Below the pieces are notes generated by a model, which made no database searches, was not told where the DNA came from, and saw nothing but the letters and a program-made list of their open reading frames with translations. From contig NW_014577277.1 in NCBI RefSeq assembly GCF_000485595.1, forward strand, positions 195,945 to 238,342: a stretch of 42,398 nt of DNA. Reading direction: 5' to 3'. The position numbers and the translations under genes were made by a program. This document shows positions 12,847 to 25,431 of this stretch, piece after piece (position 1 is the stretch's first letter; each line of letters starts with the position of its first letter). The stretch is from Priapulus caudatus. Its lineage: Eukaryota > Priapulida > Priapulimorpha > Priapulimorphida > Priapulidae.

Positions 12847-15800
12847 GAAAGCGAGATGGGGGATAGATAAAACTGCACAAACATTATTGTCAGTCGCAAC
12901 TGATCCGTCATCCGCGTTTCGTTGTCGAATTTCATATTAATTTTATGGAATTATATCTATACTCATCAAATCTTTTTCTAGTGCCAATCGCCGCGCCGTA
13001 ACCGGAAACGTACAGCTAGAGGACACGGAGCAGCGAGTGATTCAGTGGTTACCGGTCTCCAGTTACACATTCCACGAAGTGCGCAGAGCTTTAATTTTTA
13101 TTATTTACATATTATTAGAGGATATATTGGTTAACTTAAAGCATGAACGCGTAATTAAAAGCTTTGAGTAAAACCACCAATTTATATCAATTGTAAATGA
13201 AACTTGTAAAAATAGAGGTTGTAAAACGCATTAGGCCTTATGGTGAAAACAATTTATCGGTCAGCCTTTTATAAACGAATGTGGTTACAATTTTCATATA
13301 TAAATAGTATATTTGATGTCGTGAATATTCCTCTCATTCACTGGTAAGTCATGTTTCTGAACTGTGCTCTCACACGTCCCCGTGATTTTTCGTGTACGAT
13401 TTGTACGCCTGCGGGCCACTGTCAGAACCTATGCAAAAGCATTTACTTCAGATGTTCCTGGGAACGGTCCCCTGATTATTAACTCACGTTTTTATATTTA
13501 TTAGTACATATATTACAATTACGTATATTGAAGTCCACACGCGTGTGTGTTATCACATGCTTTCACGATTGAAATACTTTTTAATAAATAAACTGTGACT
13601 AAAACTTTCGAGGTACTTTTTATATGATGGCGACTATTTAAACGATGTCCACAATAATTTGTAAAGAAAGCTCTACATATTTCAGTAAAGAGTAAAGTGG
13701 TAGGATAGTACAGTGCAGTGAATCATTGGTTGCAGTGGTGGGAATCTCCGCATGTGGAGTAGAATAAACTAGAGCAGTAAAGCAGTACAGTAGAGTACAG
13801 TGCAGTAGAGCAGTACTAGTGCAGTAGAGCAGTATAGTAGAGTAGAGCAGTACTAGTGCAGTAGAGCAGTATAGTAGAGTAGAGTACCGAGTATTAGAGC
13901 AGTAGAGCAGTATAGCAGAGTAGAGTACAGTGCAGTAGAGCAGAGCAGAATGCAGTTGTAGGAGTTGTTGTTGTTGTTGTTGCGTGAACCTTGACGGTGA
14001 CATTGTCCTTGACCGTGGCCTCGACCAATTTTCCCATTTCTAAAATTTTCCGTGGCCTTGAGGTCAAGGCCATGGCCTTGGGCTCAAGGCCATTACATTT
14101 TCCAATTTTAAAATTTCGAAATAACTAGAACAAGGCCATAGCCTTGAGCTCAAGGCCATATCCTTGAGCCTTTTTTAAAATGTTAACTCAACTTGTCATG
14201 GTCAACTTGTGTTTATATTTCCCCTAACAACATCTCGAAAATATCTTACCGTAGTACTTGACAAGATTTGAACCCGGGATTATTCAGTACCAGCCCAGCA
14301 CGATACGATAGCACCCAAACACACCATTCCTTATATGTTCAGAACAAATCTATGTGTTACATTTTATTCAACAAGAGTTTGAAAATATTTTACGAAGTTA
14401 CCTTACAAGAATTGAACTCGGGACAACCCGGTCCCAATCCAACATGTTACGCACACGCCTAAACTTGCAATTTCTGAAAGGTTCAGATCTGATGTGTGTG
14501 TTACGCTTTCGTCAGAAAGAAAACGTCGTTTCGTCGTTTTACAGCAAGGAAAGTCAACAAAGAAGTCATTGCCGTGCATAGATTTTAATGCGAAAATTTT
14601 CATTTATGAACGGTAATACGGTATAGAAATACTTGTACAGTTCTACATGTCCTCAGAAAATGTCTGAGATCTGACCTTTCCCCCACTGCCCTTTGACCTG
14701 TAACCTCCAATTTCGCGCTGGTGATGAGTTTCCTCCCCATCACACTATACATCGAATATTAAGAGCGTAGGTCAAGCCGTTGAGATTTGTGCCGCAATTC
14801 CGTATTTCCTCCTATACCTTAAGTTAAGGGGGAAACATTCCCCCTCCATTGACACATCTTGACCTTTGATCCGTTGATCCCCCCCCCCCCCCGACGTCCC
14901 GAATATCAAGACCGTACGTCGAGCGGTTAAGATTTGTGCCCAACTGTTAACGGACGTACGGACGGACATTCATGCGATTCTACAAGCTGCATCTGACTCC
15001 GTCAGCTGAGCTAAAGACAGTGACTAATTATAATCGATTGCAAGGGAATAGTAGACTCAAAAAAGCTCACCAAGTAATATGTCTGTGCAGCTGTGCACAC
15101 AGACATATACAACATACGGTTCTGCTACCAGTAAAAAGCAAATAGTTCAAGAAAATGATTACATGGCATATGTCGCATGCTCTTATCACTCTTACCATCA
15201 TCATGATCGCACGGATAAACTTACAGATAAAAATATTTGCTTACCCCTTCAGCAAGACGCCCACCAGGAAACAGCTTGCTGACGTTGTTGGCAGCTTCTG
15301 TGGCAGAATGCAGTAGGTACCTCTCCACATGACTACTGCTGATGCAGGCCACTTTCACACTAACAACATAAAATGCATCATAAAAGATTGACATGCATTG
15401 TCATTGATTGATGTTCATTGCGATGGATGGTCTTACAATTAAAGGCAATGCGTGTGCATTCACACATGCAACATAAAGTGGAAACTCATGCACTCGCACA
15501 TCCAATGCACGGCTCCACTCCGGCTCACGCACAGTGATACGAACGCATGCAAGCACACACACTTGCCTATTTGCAACTATTATTCGACGATATCCGTCTG
15601 ACCACTGCTATCATTACATCAATTACAATAATTTAAATATAAATAACTATGTGAAGATGTAGGAACTACTCAGAGGAATTATAATTCAACGATTATTTAC
15701 GACGTATCGCTATCTCTTACCTACGAATAAGCATGGTCGCCACCTCCACAAACTCTGCAGACAATGTTACTTCTTCTTCTGTAATAGTCGGTACAACTTC

Positions 15801-18581
15801 TTTAGGTCGGGGAACCACATGTTTGTCCTTCCACTCTCTCAGGCTCATCTCAAACTCCTGCAAGAAAAAGGAATCAAGGAAATATTTAGCAGATGAAATA
15901 AGAAAAACAGAATGATAACTTACTCACAATTCACTTTTGACCAAATTAAATGCAAAGAATTTTAATGTCAAAAAACGCATGAAATGATTTTGGGGGCTCT
16001 GGCATTTTCTCCTTGATGTGTTTCTAATTATACGAGACCAATCAACCAATTACGTAGTGCAAATTGTCTATACTCCTTACACAGCAAATCAAGTTAGTAC
16101 ATCAAAGGTTTAATTTATTTGTGCGCAAATGAAATTTACTACCTAGCAACAACATCATCAAAAGAGCACAGAGTATATTTAATCAAGAGCATAATAATAT
16201 AGACATATATATATATCTCTTACATAAAGGGCGAGCCTAGCTGTTTTTGTGTCTGTCCTTCTGTCTATCTTCTCCCCCCCCCCCGTAAGAGCTCACCCCC
16301 AACACCATATATATTCTTAATCAGCATGTCGCGACGACCAAAGGCAAGATCAAAAAAAAAAAATACACAANNNNNNNNNNNNNNNNNNNNNNNNNNNNNN
16401 NNNNNNNNNNNNNNNNNNNNNNNNNNNNNNNNNNNNNNNNNNNNNNNNNNNNNNNNNNNNNNNNNNNNNNNNNNNNNNNNNNNNNNNNNNNNNNNNNNNN
16501 NNNNNNNNNNNNNNNNNNNNNNNNNNNNNNNNNNNNNNNNNNNNNNNNNNNNNNNNNNNNNNNNNNNNNNNNNNNNNNNNNNNNNNNNNNNNNNNNNNNN
16601 NNNNNNNNNNNNNNNNNNNNNNNNNNNNNNNNNNNNNNNNNNNNNNNNNNNNNNNNNNNNNNNNNNNNNNNNNNNNNNNNNNNNNNNNNNNNNNNNNNNN
16701 NNNNNNNNNNNNNNNNNNNNNNNNNNNNNNNNNNNNNNNNNNNNNNNNNNNNNNNNNNNNNNNNNNNNNNNNNNNNNNNNNNNNNNNNNNNNNNNNNNNN
16801 NNNNNNNNNNNNNNNNNNNNNNNNNNNNNNNNNNNNNNNNNNNNNNNNNNNNNNNNNNNNNNNNNNNNNNNNNNNNNNNNNNNNNNNNNNNNNNNNNNNN
16901 NNNNNNNNNNNNNNNNNNNNNNNNNNNNNNNNNNNNNNNNNNNNNNNNNNNNNNNNNNNNNNNNNNNNNNNNNNNNNNNNNNNNNNNNNNNNNNNNNNNN
17001 NNNNNNNNNNNNNNNNNNNNNNNNNNNNNNNNNNNNNNNNNNNNNNNNNNNNNNNNNNNNNNNNNNNNNNNNNNNNNNNNNNNNNNNNNNNNNNNNNNNN
17101 NNNNNNNNNNNNNNNNNNNNNNNNNNNNNNNNNNNNNNNNNNNNNNNNNNNNNNNNNNNNNNNNNNNNNNNNNNNNNNNNNNNNNNNNNNNNNNNNNNNN
17201 NNNNNNNNNNNNNNNNNNNNNNNNNNNNNNNNNNNNNNNNNNNNNNNNNNNNNNNNNNNNNNNNNNNNNNNNNNNNNNNNNNNNNNNNNNNTATATATTG
17301 ATTCATTTATAGATTTCTCAATTCATGGTCGTCTGAGATTGGGATTCATTGCTTTGACCTCAGCATCGTTATGAAGCTGCACAGCTTTAATAAAAACACG
17401 TGGCATACCTGTGCTATCCTATGATGTTGAAGCGCCATAACACGTGCTGCACCCATGTGGGCACTGCCGAAAACAGCCATCACTTCAAGTATGCGATCAT
17501 CGCAGGCTGGAGCGGTGAAGTTGTCGTCTTCCTTGTCACCTCCCCAAAAGTGAATGCCTCCCATGTAGCTGAAAGAGTGGCACTAAATTAGCTTCAATTA
17601 AGTCTTTTTCATATTTCTAACACAATCTGAAGATGCAAATATCCAGGATGTTTTTGAAACTGGATGTCTATACGATTATTTATTATCGGTTAAAAGGTAA
17701 ATTGAGGTGTTATCAGTAACTGTTACTAATGTATTTTTTCAGGTCATTGTCTAATAAAATAAAAATAAATGCAAATAAAAAAAACACATACTAAAGCAAT
17801 TAAATTGTAAAAATATGATGCAAATATATAGAAATATAAATGCAAATGTTATTATTTAACAGTTTCACATATTTACAGCTGGGTCAGCAATCTTTTTAGA
17901 ATCAAAACCAAACAGCACTGCACATCATAGGACACGAAATATCATCACGTTAGACTCATCCTGTGTAGAACCATAGTTTGGTCCATTCTACTACTACTAC
18001 TACTACTACTACTACCATCAGATACTTGCCTTGGAATGTTTAGAACCACTATTCCCTGAAGACTAGGCAATGGAATGGCTGTACCGTCACACTCGAGATG
18101 CACACGTTGCTCTAGATTCTTGTAGGACCTCTGCAGTAGCTCCTTTGTGCCCAGCATACCGTACCACATGAGATTCTTCGTCCGGCTTCTAGAATAATAC
18201 AAACAAAGAGATCAAGTGTATTAATCAACTGAATAGTGTGTGACACACTGGATATGAACTTGATTAAGATATCATTGGAACCATCATTGTGTGAAGCACA
18301 TAATGCCGCACAGACGCGTGCATGCACGCATGCTCGAACACACGTGTATGCAAACACACACAAACACATACAAGCACACGTATATGATGATAAATACGAA
18401 TTTGAGTGTGGTGTCATTCGAGCCATCAGTGGGCCCTGCACACACGCAAGCACACATATATATGAAGATAAATATGAATTTGAGTGTGGTGTCATTCGAG
18501 CCATCAGTGGGCCCTGCACACACGCAAGCACACATATATATGCATATAAATATGAATTTGAGTGAATTATCATTTGAACCA

Positions 18582-18613
<32 letters not shown>

Positions 18614-21600
18614 CAAGCACGTACGCACCTACACGTATACAGCAAGCATCCTTAGCACGCATAATTCTGGCCAAATATGCGGATTGTTGGGTAGGTCGGG
18701 TCATTTACCTGCATTTCTCCGGGTGCTCCTCCCGTCGGTTATGGAAGTCAAGAGTAATTTTAGCATCGAGACCAATGCCAAAGTAATTATTCATTACAGA
18801 CTTCTCCTGGTAACCATCTCTGCAGAAAAAATGTAAAAAAAGCACGCGGAATAAGTAAGTAGTAATACTGCCACTATAATCTAACGAGCAGAATAACGTC
18901 AAACGTAATAACGACATAACGTGGTAAATACCAGAACACCGAATAGTCGCCACTAATAACAAAAACAACTAAAAAATAAACATCGCGATAACGATCAGAT
19001 ACATCCGACCTCATAAGTGAAATCTAACCTGATGAGTGACTGGTAGGATCGAGGATAAATACGGACAATTCTCACAAATTTTTGCGCACAAACTAGGGAA
19101 AACTTACAGTGCATCATCGGTGGAGTCCATCATTGGTACAGCAGCAGCACATAAGGCATCCGCATTGGCCAATAGCACCTTACTTACAAGGCCCCCGACG
19201 ACACTGCTGGCAGGTGAATGAACTCCTAGTGTGAAGGAAGATAACCCACCATTAGAAATATTATTCACCAACACCGTCAACAGTCGTCATTGGCAAGTCG
19301 TGGTTCAAGTTTTAATGTATTTTTACAAATGAAATTTTAACATTCAATTACATTAATAACATTAAATTTAATCATAACAGTGATAAGGAAACTGCTTCTA
19401 CATAAATCATATACACTGATGGCTTACAGTAAATTAAATGGACCAATAAATAAGTCCACATAGTTGCCACTTAGCATTGCTATATATATACCAGAGCAAG
19501 AATATGTCATAAAACTGTCTCTATAATATTTCCTAGCCATTTTCTTTATGAAATAGTGCTGGCAATGATTTGACTCCCAAGACATGAAACAAATGGATTT
19601 TTCAGGTGTTTTCTCTATTACAGAGAATACACATTCCGCTTAAAAATCATAGTTGTTATAGTTCTAGGAGAACAAAATAATCACAACTGTTCAACTCATG
19701 ATAATCGTATTGTGCATTATGAATCTACCGCCAAAAAATCGTGAGCGAAAATCATACTTACTGGGCAATTTTGGGAACAGCGACATTGCGGGGAACGTAG
19801 GGTTGAAGAGTGGAATGTTTTCTAGTGAACCGGGAGGTATGTCTTTGGGTGAGGTCGAACGCATGGCTTTGCTGAACGTGCTTCCGCTGCTGATGCGACG
19901 CGATGCATTCGGACTCTTTTCTACCGGCGGTGGCGGCCTCGTGAAACCTAACGTGAAGACATCAGTGAGATTACGAAACCCTGCACAATAGAGGATAGGT
20001 ATTATTTATGGTAAAGATATAACTAGACACGTAATATTGATAATTGATCCTATTATTTGAAGCGATACTTTTACTGAAAAGCTAAGGAGCTATCTTGGCG
20101 ATGCATGCTTGCTCCGTATCTAGCGTGCAATGAAGTAATTGACTATAACCGCATTATCTGACAGAATCAGTTATATAAGGATGCAGGCCAAGCTTACCTT
20201 GAGACCACAGTCGATCTGCATTAAGGCATTAGCGAAAGGATTATACTTAGGGTTAGGGAAAGGATTATCGTTAAGGTTATTGATAGGGTTAGGATTAGCT
20301 CGATATGATCCCGATGACATTCAAAATCAATCAGCAGGCGTTTACCTACATCTGCATGAACACATGCTGTAGGCAGGTGCAAATACGTACGCAGTGGCTC
20401 CAGCCCACGCAACGTGTCCTCCTCCTCCTCCTCCTCATCTGAGACACATTCTGCATGGTAGCCCGCGTAGGTCGGTCCGTGAACGGCAATGTTTGGAACC
20501 GCACTCGTCGAAGAATGCCTGAATGAGACGAGAATAACGACCAAAGATTCGTTGAATACAATCTACCTATCTGTCTGAGTGAGATAACGACGCCACCTAG
20601 GATACTGCTAGTAGGGCACGAAGGGTCGTTGTCGTATAATGGTGTATAATATGTACCCGAGGTACCTATCTGATACGGTTAGGGTTAGGGTTAGGGTTAG
20701 GGTGTTAGGGTTAGGGTTATGGTTAGGGTTAGGGTTAGGGAGTAGGCATAGGCGACATACTCGCCGACACCTCGGGTACTACATATACGACAACGACCCC
20801 TTCAGCGCTAGTAGGTAAGATAAACTGGAAAAGTTTCGACATTATTACATATAGTTCTTACATGTTTTTCATACGTACACGCTATGTTATGGACATTACA
20901 GCACTTTATTACTAACCTACGTCTTTACGTAATAAATTGTAATGAATTTGTTTTCAAATGTAAGAATCTCATTTCCTTATCGTTATCATATTTCTTACAA
21001 ATAATAAAAACTTAACTTAATACTTCTAAACTTCATATGGAATACGGCGTACTTGTTATCGGTTTCCTCGTATTCGTGTATCGTCTCCGCGGTAACCCTA
21101 TAGGAAGTCGTAGCGTGCTCCTCCGATAGCGCGGAAAGCACTCTGTTCTTACTAGTTTGCTCGTTCTGTTCGTCGACTGCTCTCTCTGTGTGTTCGATGA
21201 TTTGCCGTACTGCCTTCTTCAGGCTGTTCGCGCGAGACATGAGGGCATCTCTTGGCTTGAAAACGTGCTGTAAGAACAATTTGTGCTGGTGAGCTGTGCT
21301 ACAGAATGACGAATATCTATATTCCTTATATTTATATATATTATTATTATTACATAATATTATTAATATATATTATTAATTGGAGCATATGACCAGGGGC
21401 GTGTACAGAATTTGTACCAGGGGAGGTCTAACCGTAACCCAAACTTGCGAGCACGCGAAGGGGGGGTCAACATTTTGAAATTAGACCCCCTTAGATGCGT
21501 TTTCTGCGCGAGCAGGGGGGGGGGTCCGGACCCCCTGGAACCCCCCCCCCCCTGTACACGCCCCTGATGACTGACCTAATCTAAATAGGCATAGACCTTC

Positions 21601-24600
21601 GTCGGTTTACCTATGTACTTCTTCCTTACTATGTAACATTGTCAGCAAAATGGTGATCCTGTTATATAAAGTCTGTTCAAGTTCAATATAGCAATTGATA
21701 GAATCATTACAAGGCAATCATGCCAAAAAGGCACACTTCCCTCACTAGTTTGAGGATGGTACTACAATTATGCATACAGAATGGTTTTATTCTTAATATA
21801 TCAGTACTAATAATATCCAAATTTTACAGTCTGCTCCCTGCTACAAGACAAAATTTTTGACGTCCTAAAGCAACACACAATTTAACGTGTTTTTTTTACA
21901 AAATTGATTAAAACTTAAAATGTGCCTGTATAATTACTCTTGACGACTGAAACTAAGTTAGTTCGGCTGTATAGAATCAATGGACAAAACAGAAATAACA
22001 TAAATGAAGCTATCACAATATTGCAGCCACTATAAAAACCAATGAGTACATACATGTTTAGTAGGTGCGTCCTGTTTTGTTGCCATGGTTTCTTGCACGG
22101 CGACAGACGTACTAGCAGACCTCGTTTCCTGTGACGCTTTAGATTCTTCACTCAGAGTATTCAGTAGAGAGTTCAGCTTCTCATTTAGAACAGAGCACTG
22201 CAGGATGCAATTCATTACATCATACATACATCATTAATACATTCATTAGCAACCACGTGTATTCTAGCACCTCTCTGCAGCAGGAGCATTTACGTTGCGT
22301 GGCCGGAAGTTACGGAAATGTCAAATTCTTTGTGCACAGCACTTGCGGAAATTGTGATGAATAAATTAATCAGGGTGATTAAGCTGAGAAGTGTTTCCTT
22401 GCTACTACAATTCTATTATACATGATCATACCTTTCTTGATATGGAATCATCTTTCTCATCTTTACAGTCGTCTATTGGTTCTTCATGCTCACAAGAAGC
22501 ATCGACTTTCGCTACGAAGTCTTTAATAGTCTCACATAATATCCTACGAATATAATTGCGAAAATCTTGCTTAACATATTACAAAGTTACACATGTCTTA
22601 CTAATTCATTTTTAATTTAATCTGCAAACGAACGTAGAGAATTATGCAAAAATAAATTGAAACTTCCCCCAAACCTTGCACCGAATTTGTGTACCTCCTT
22701 AGATTATAATCAACAGATCACAATAACAGACGTATCTATCAATAGCCTCTGTTGCAACACAGTGATTCACCACCATGCAACATCTCCGGTAGTGCCAAAC
22801 ATGAGTCAATTACTTACTTGGCTGACGATATGACTACAGAGTGTTGATCGGAATGCAAAATCTTTGATAGGTGGGCGGCAACAGAATCCTCGTATGCTGC
22901 AATAGGCTCACACAGCTGCGACGAAACACATTGAATCATCAGCCGCCACACCGTCACAATGAATCATATATCCATCACTCACTGCATCGCGTGCAGTATT
23001 AAACCATTAGTGCCTGACGTAACCGGAAGTAAAGCGAATCGCCATGGCACCCCCGCTCGTTTCTAATCGCGGGTCGTTACTCACCACGTCATACTGTATA
23101 TAGTATTAAACCGATCACACGCAACGTAAATTGCCGATACACGCACCTCGTTTCGAAAAGCAAGGTTAGCCTTTGGATCGACTAGGGGTCCTTCGTATGT
23201 CATCAGACTCCACCTGCAAAGCAATAAAACACCAAGTCAAGCAACAAAACACACGATATCGCATGATACAGGGTGATACTCCATTAGGAGTAGGATTAGG
23301 ATTAATGGTTAGGGTTATGTTATAGGTTAGGGTCAGGGTTAGGGTTAGGGTTAGGGTTAAGGTTAGAGTTAAGGTTAGAGTTAGGGTTAGTGTGAAGGTT
23401 AGAGTTAGGGTTAGTGTGAAGGTTAGAGTTAGGGTTAGGGTTAGGGTTAGGGTTAGGGTTAGGGTTAGGGTTAGGGTTAGGGTTAGGGTTAGGGTTAGGG
23501 TTAGGGTTAGGGTTAGGGTTAGGGTTAAGATTATCAATCATTAATCATTAAACATTAATCAATAATGATATAAAAGTTGGCCATTGATACATTACGGGGG
23601 CAAACGTTCGATGATGCCGCGTCGCACGACGAAACACGTGCGCTTCAGTGCGGTAACCTGCTGAAGACAATATTCAACACTGCTCGCTAATTAGACCATC
23701 CCAAACCGTTAGGGCTGCCGTATGGGGGGAAAAGTTCGGTGATACAGTGTCAAGTGACACGTCACGCGACTAATTAGCACCAGAATGCGCTAATTAGCAG
23801 CGAGCGAGCGAGGGGCGTGTAGGTAGGTAGCGAGCAAGGCGTGCAGGCAACGAAGGTAGCGAGCGAGGGAGGGGCATGCAGGCAGCGAGGTAGCGAGCGA
23901 GGGAGGGGCATGCAGGCAGCGAGCGAGGGAGGGGCGTGCAGGCAGCGAGGTAGCGAGCGAGGGAGGGGCGTGCAGGTAGGTAGCGAGCAAGGCGTGCAGG
24001 CAGCGAGGTAGCGAGCGAGGCGTGCAGGTAGCGAGCTAGGAAAAGGCGTGCAGGCAGCGAGGTAGCGAGCGAGGCGTGCAGGCAGCGAGGTAGCGAGCGA
24101 GGGAGGGGCATGCAGGTAGCGAGGTAGCGAGCGAGGGAGGGGCATGCAGGCAGCGAGCGAGGGAGGGGCGTGTAGGCAGCGAAGTAGCGAGCGAGTGAGC
24201 AAGCGTAAGGGTCCACCTGTCCAGCATCTTCGTTCTGGCCATCTCGTATCTCTCGATGAGCTGGCTGAGATGCGTGTCGTCATCGACGAGCCCGCCCCAG
24301 CCGAGCACGCGCGCGAGGTCGTTACCCGTCCCCAGAGGCAGCACCGCTATCCTGCACTGCAACGACAAGTGAACAGTGAGTTAGCCAGGCTCGCTTTCCA
24401 GCTGTTTACCGCTATTTAACGCTGATTACCGCTATCCTGCACTGCAACGACAAACGGTGAATTAGAGCTACGATGAAATGGTAACGAGCGAGTGACACAA
24501 GCGGTGAATTCGGTTTCTAGCCGGTTACCGCTATTACCCGCTATCCTGCACTGCAGCGATGAGCGGACAACGAGGTAAATTAGCGCTATGATGAAACGGT

Positions 24601-25400
24601 GACGAGCAGACGACAAACTGTGAATTAACGCACGGTTTCCAGCTGTTTACCGCTATTTACCGCTCGCTTTACTACTATATCCTGCACTGCAATGACGAAC
24701 GGTGAATTAACGCTCGGTTTCCAGCTGTTTACCGTTATTTACCGCTCGCTTTACTACTATATCCTGCACTGCAATGACGAACGGTGAATTAACGCACGGT
24801 TTCCAGCTGTTTACTGCTATTTACCGCTCGCTTTACTACTATATCCTGCACTGCAATGACGAACGGTGAATTAGCGCTACGATGAAACGGTGACGAGCGT
24901 CGAGTGACACAAGAGTTTGATGTGAATTAGGTTTCCGGCTATTAACCGCTCTCCTGCACTGCGACGATGAAAGGACAAGGAACAGACGATGAGCGGTGAA
25001 TTAGCGGTGCGCGGTGTCCAGCTGTGCGCTCTGCCGTATTTACAATGGTTATTTAAATGTACGTAAATTGTTTTTATCGCCGATCTATTCGTCTATCCCC
25101 CCCCCCATCTAGCTCGCTTTCGCTCTCTCTCACTCACCCTCCCTCTCTCCTCCCCCTCACTCTCTAGTCTTGTGTGCATGCATGTGTGCTTGTGTGCGTG
25201 CGTGCATGCATGTCCCTCTGTCTGCCCGCCTGACCAACCCCCCTCCTGCCTGCCCATCTGCTTGTCCCTCCCTCCCTCCCCCCTCTCACTCTCACTCTCC
25301 ATCTCCTGTCTTAATCTCCATGTATGTGTACACACATGGACATTGGACACGCACATGCAGGCACACACACATTATTATTGTTATTATCATTATTATTATC

Positions 25401-25431
<31 letters not shown>

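Noticed and set aside
12402-12935. 177-residue Ser/Leu frame
   Set aside because: GA microsatellite artefact.
13638-14003. Leu/Tyr/Ser frame of 121 residues
   Set aside because: Arises from the AGAGCAGT minisatellite.
16326-17312. Frames of over 300 residues on both strands
   Set aside because: They run through unresolved N bases.
18385-18600. CRISPR-like array
   Set aside because: Units are contiguous tandem repeats without unique spacers, and the genome is eukaryotic.
18284-18645. Cys/Val and His/Thr frames over the 78-bp repeat
   Set aside because: Minisatellite plus CA microsatellite; intronic between two well supported exons.
19698-19991. 97-residue + strand frame
   Set aside because: Shadow of DGK exon M on the other strand.
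23166-23541. Leu-Thr and Asn-Pro repeat proteins
   Set aside because: Translation of the TTAGGG array; only the stretch at 23147-23213 is a real exon, in a different arrangement.
23774-24283. Arg/Leu/Pro-rich frames including a 169-residue one
   Set aside because: Minisatellite translation; the genuine exon in the area is 24217-24356.
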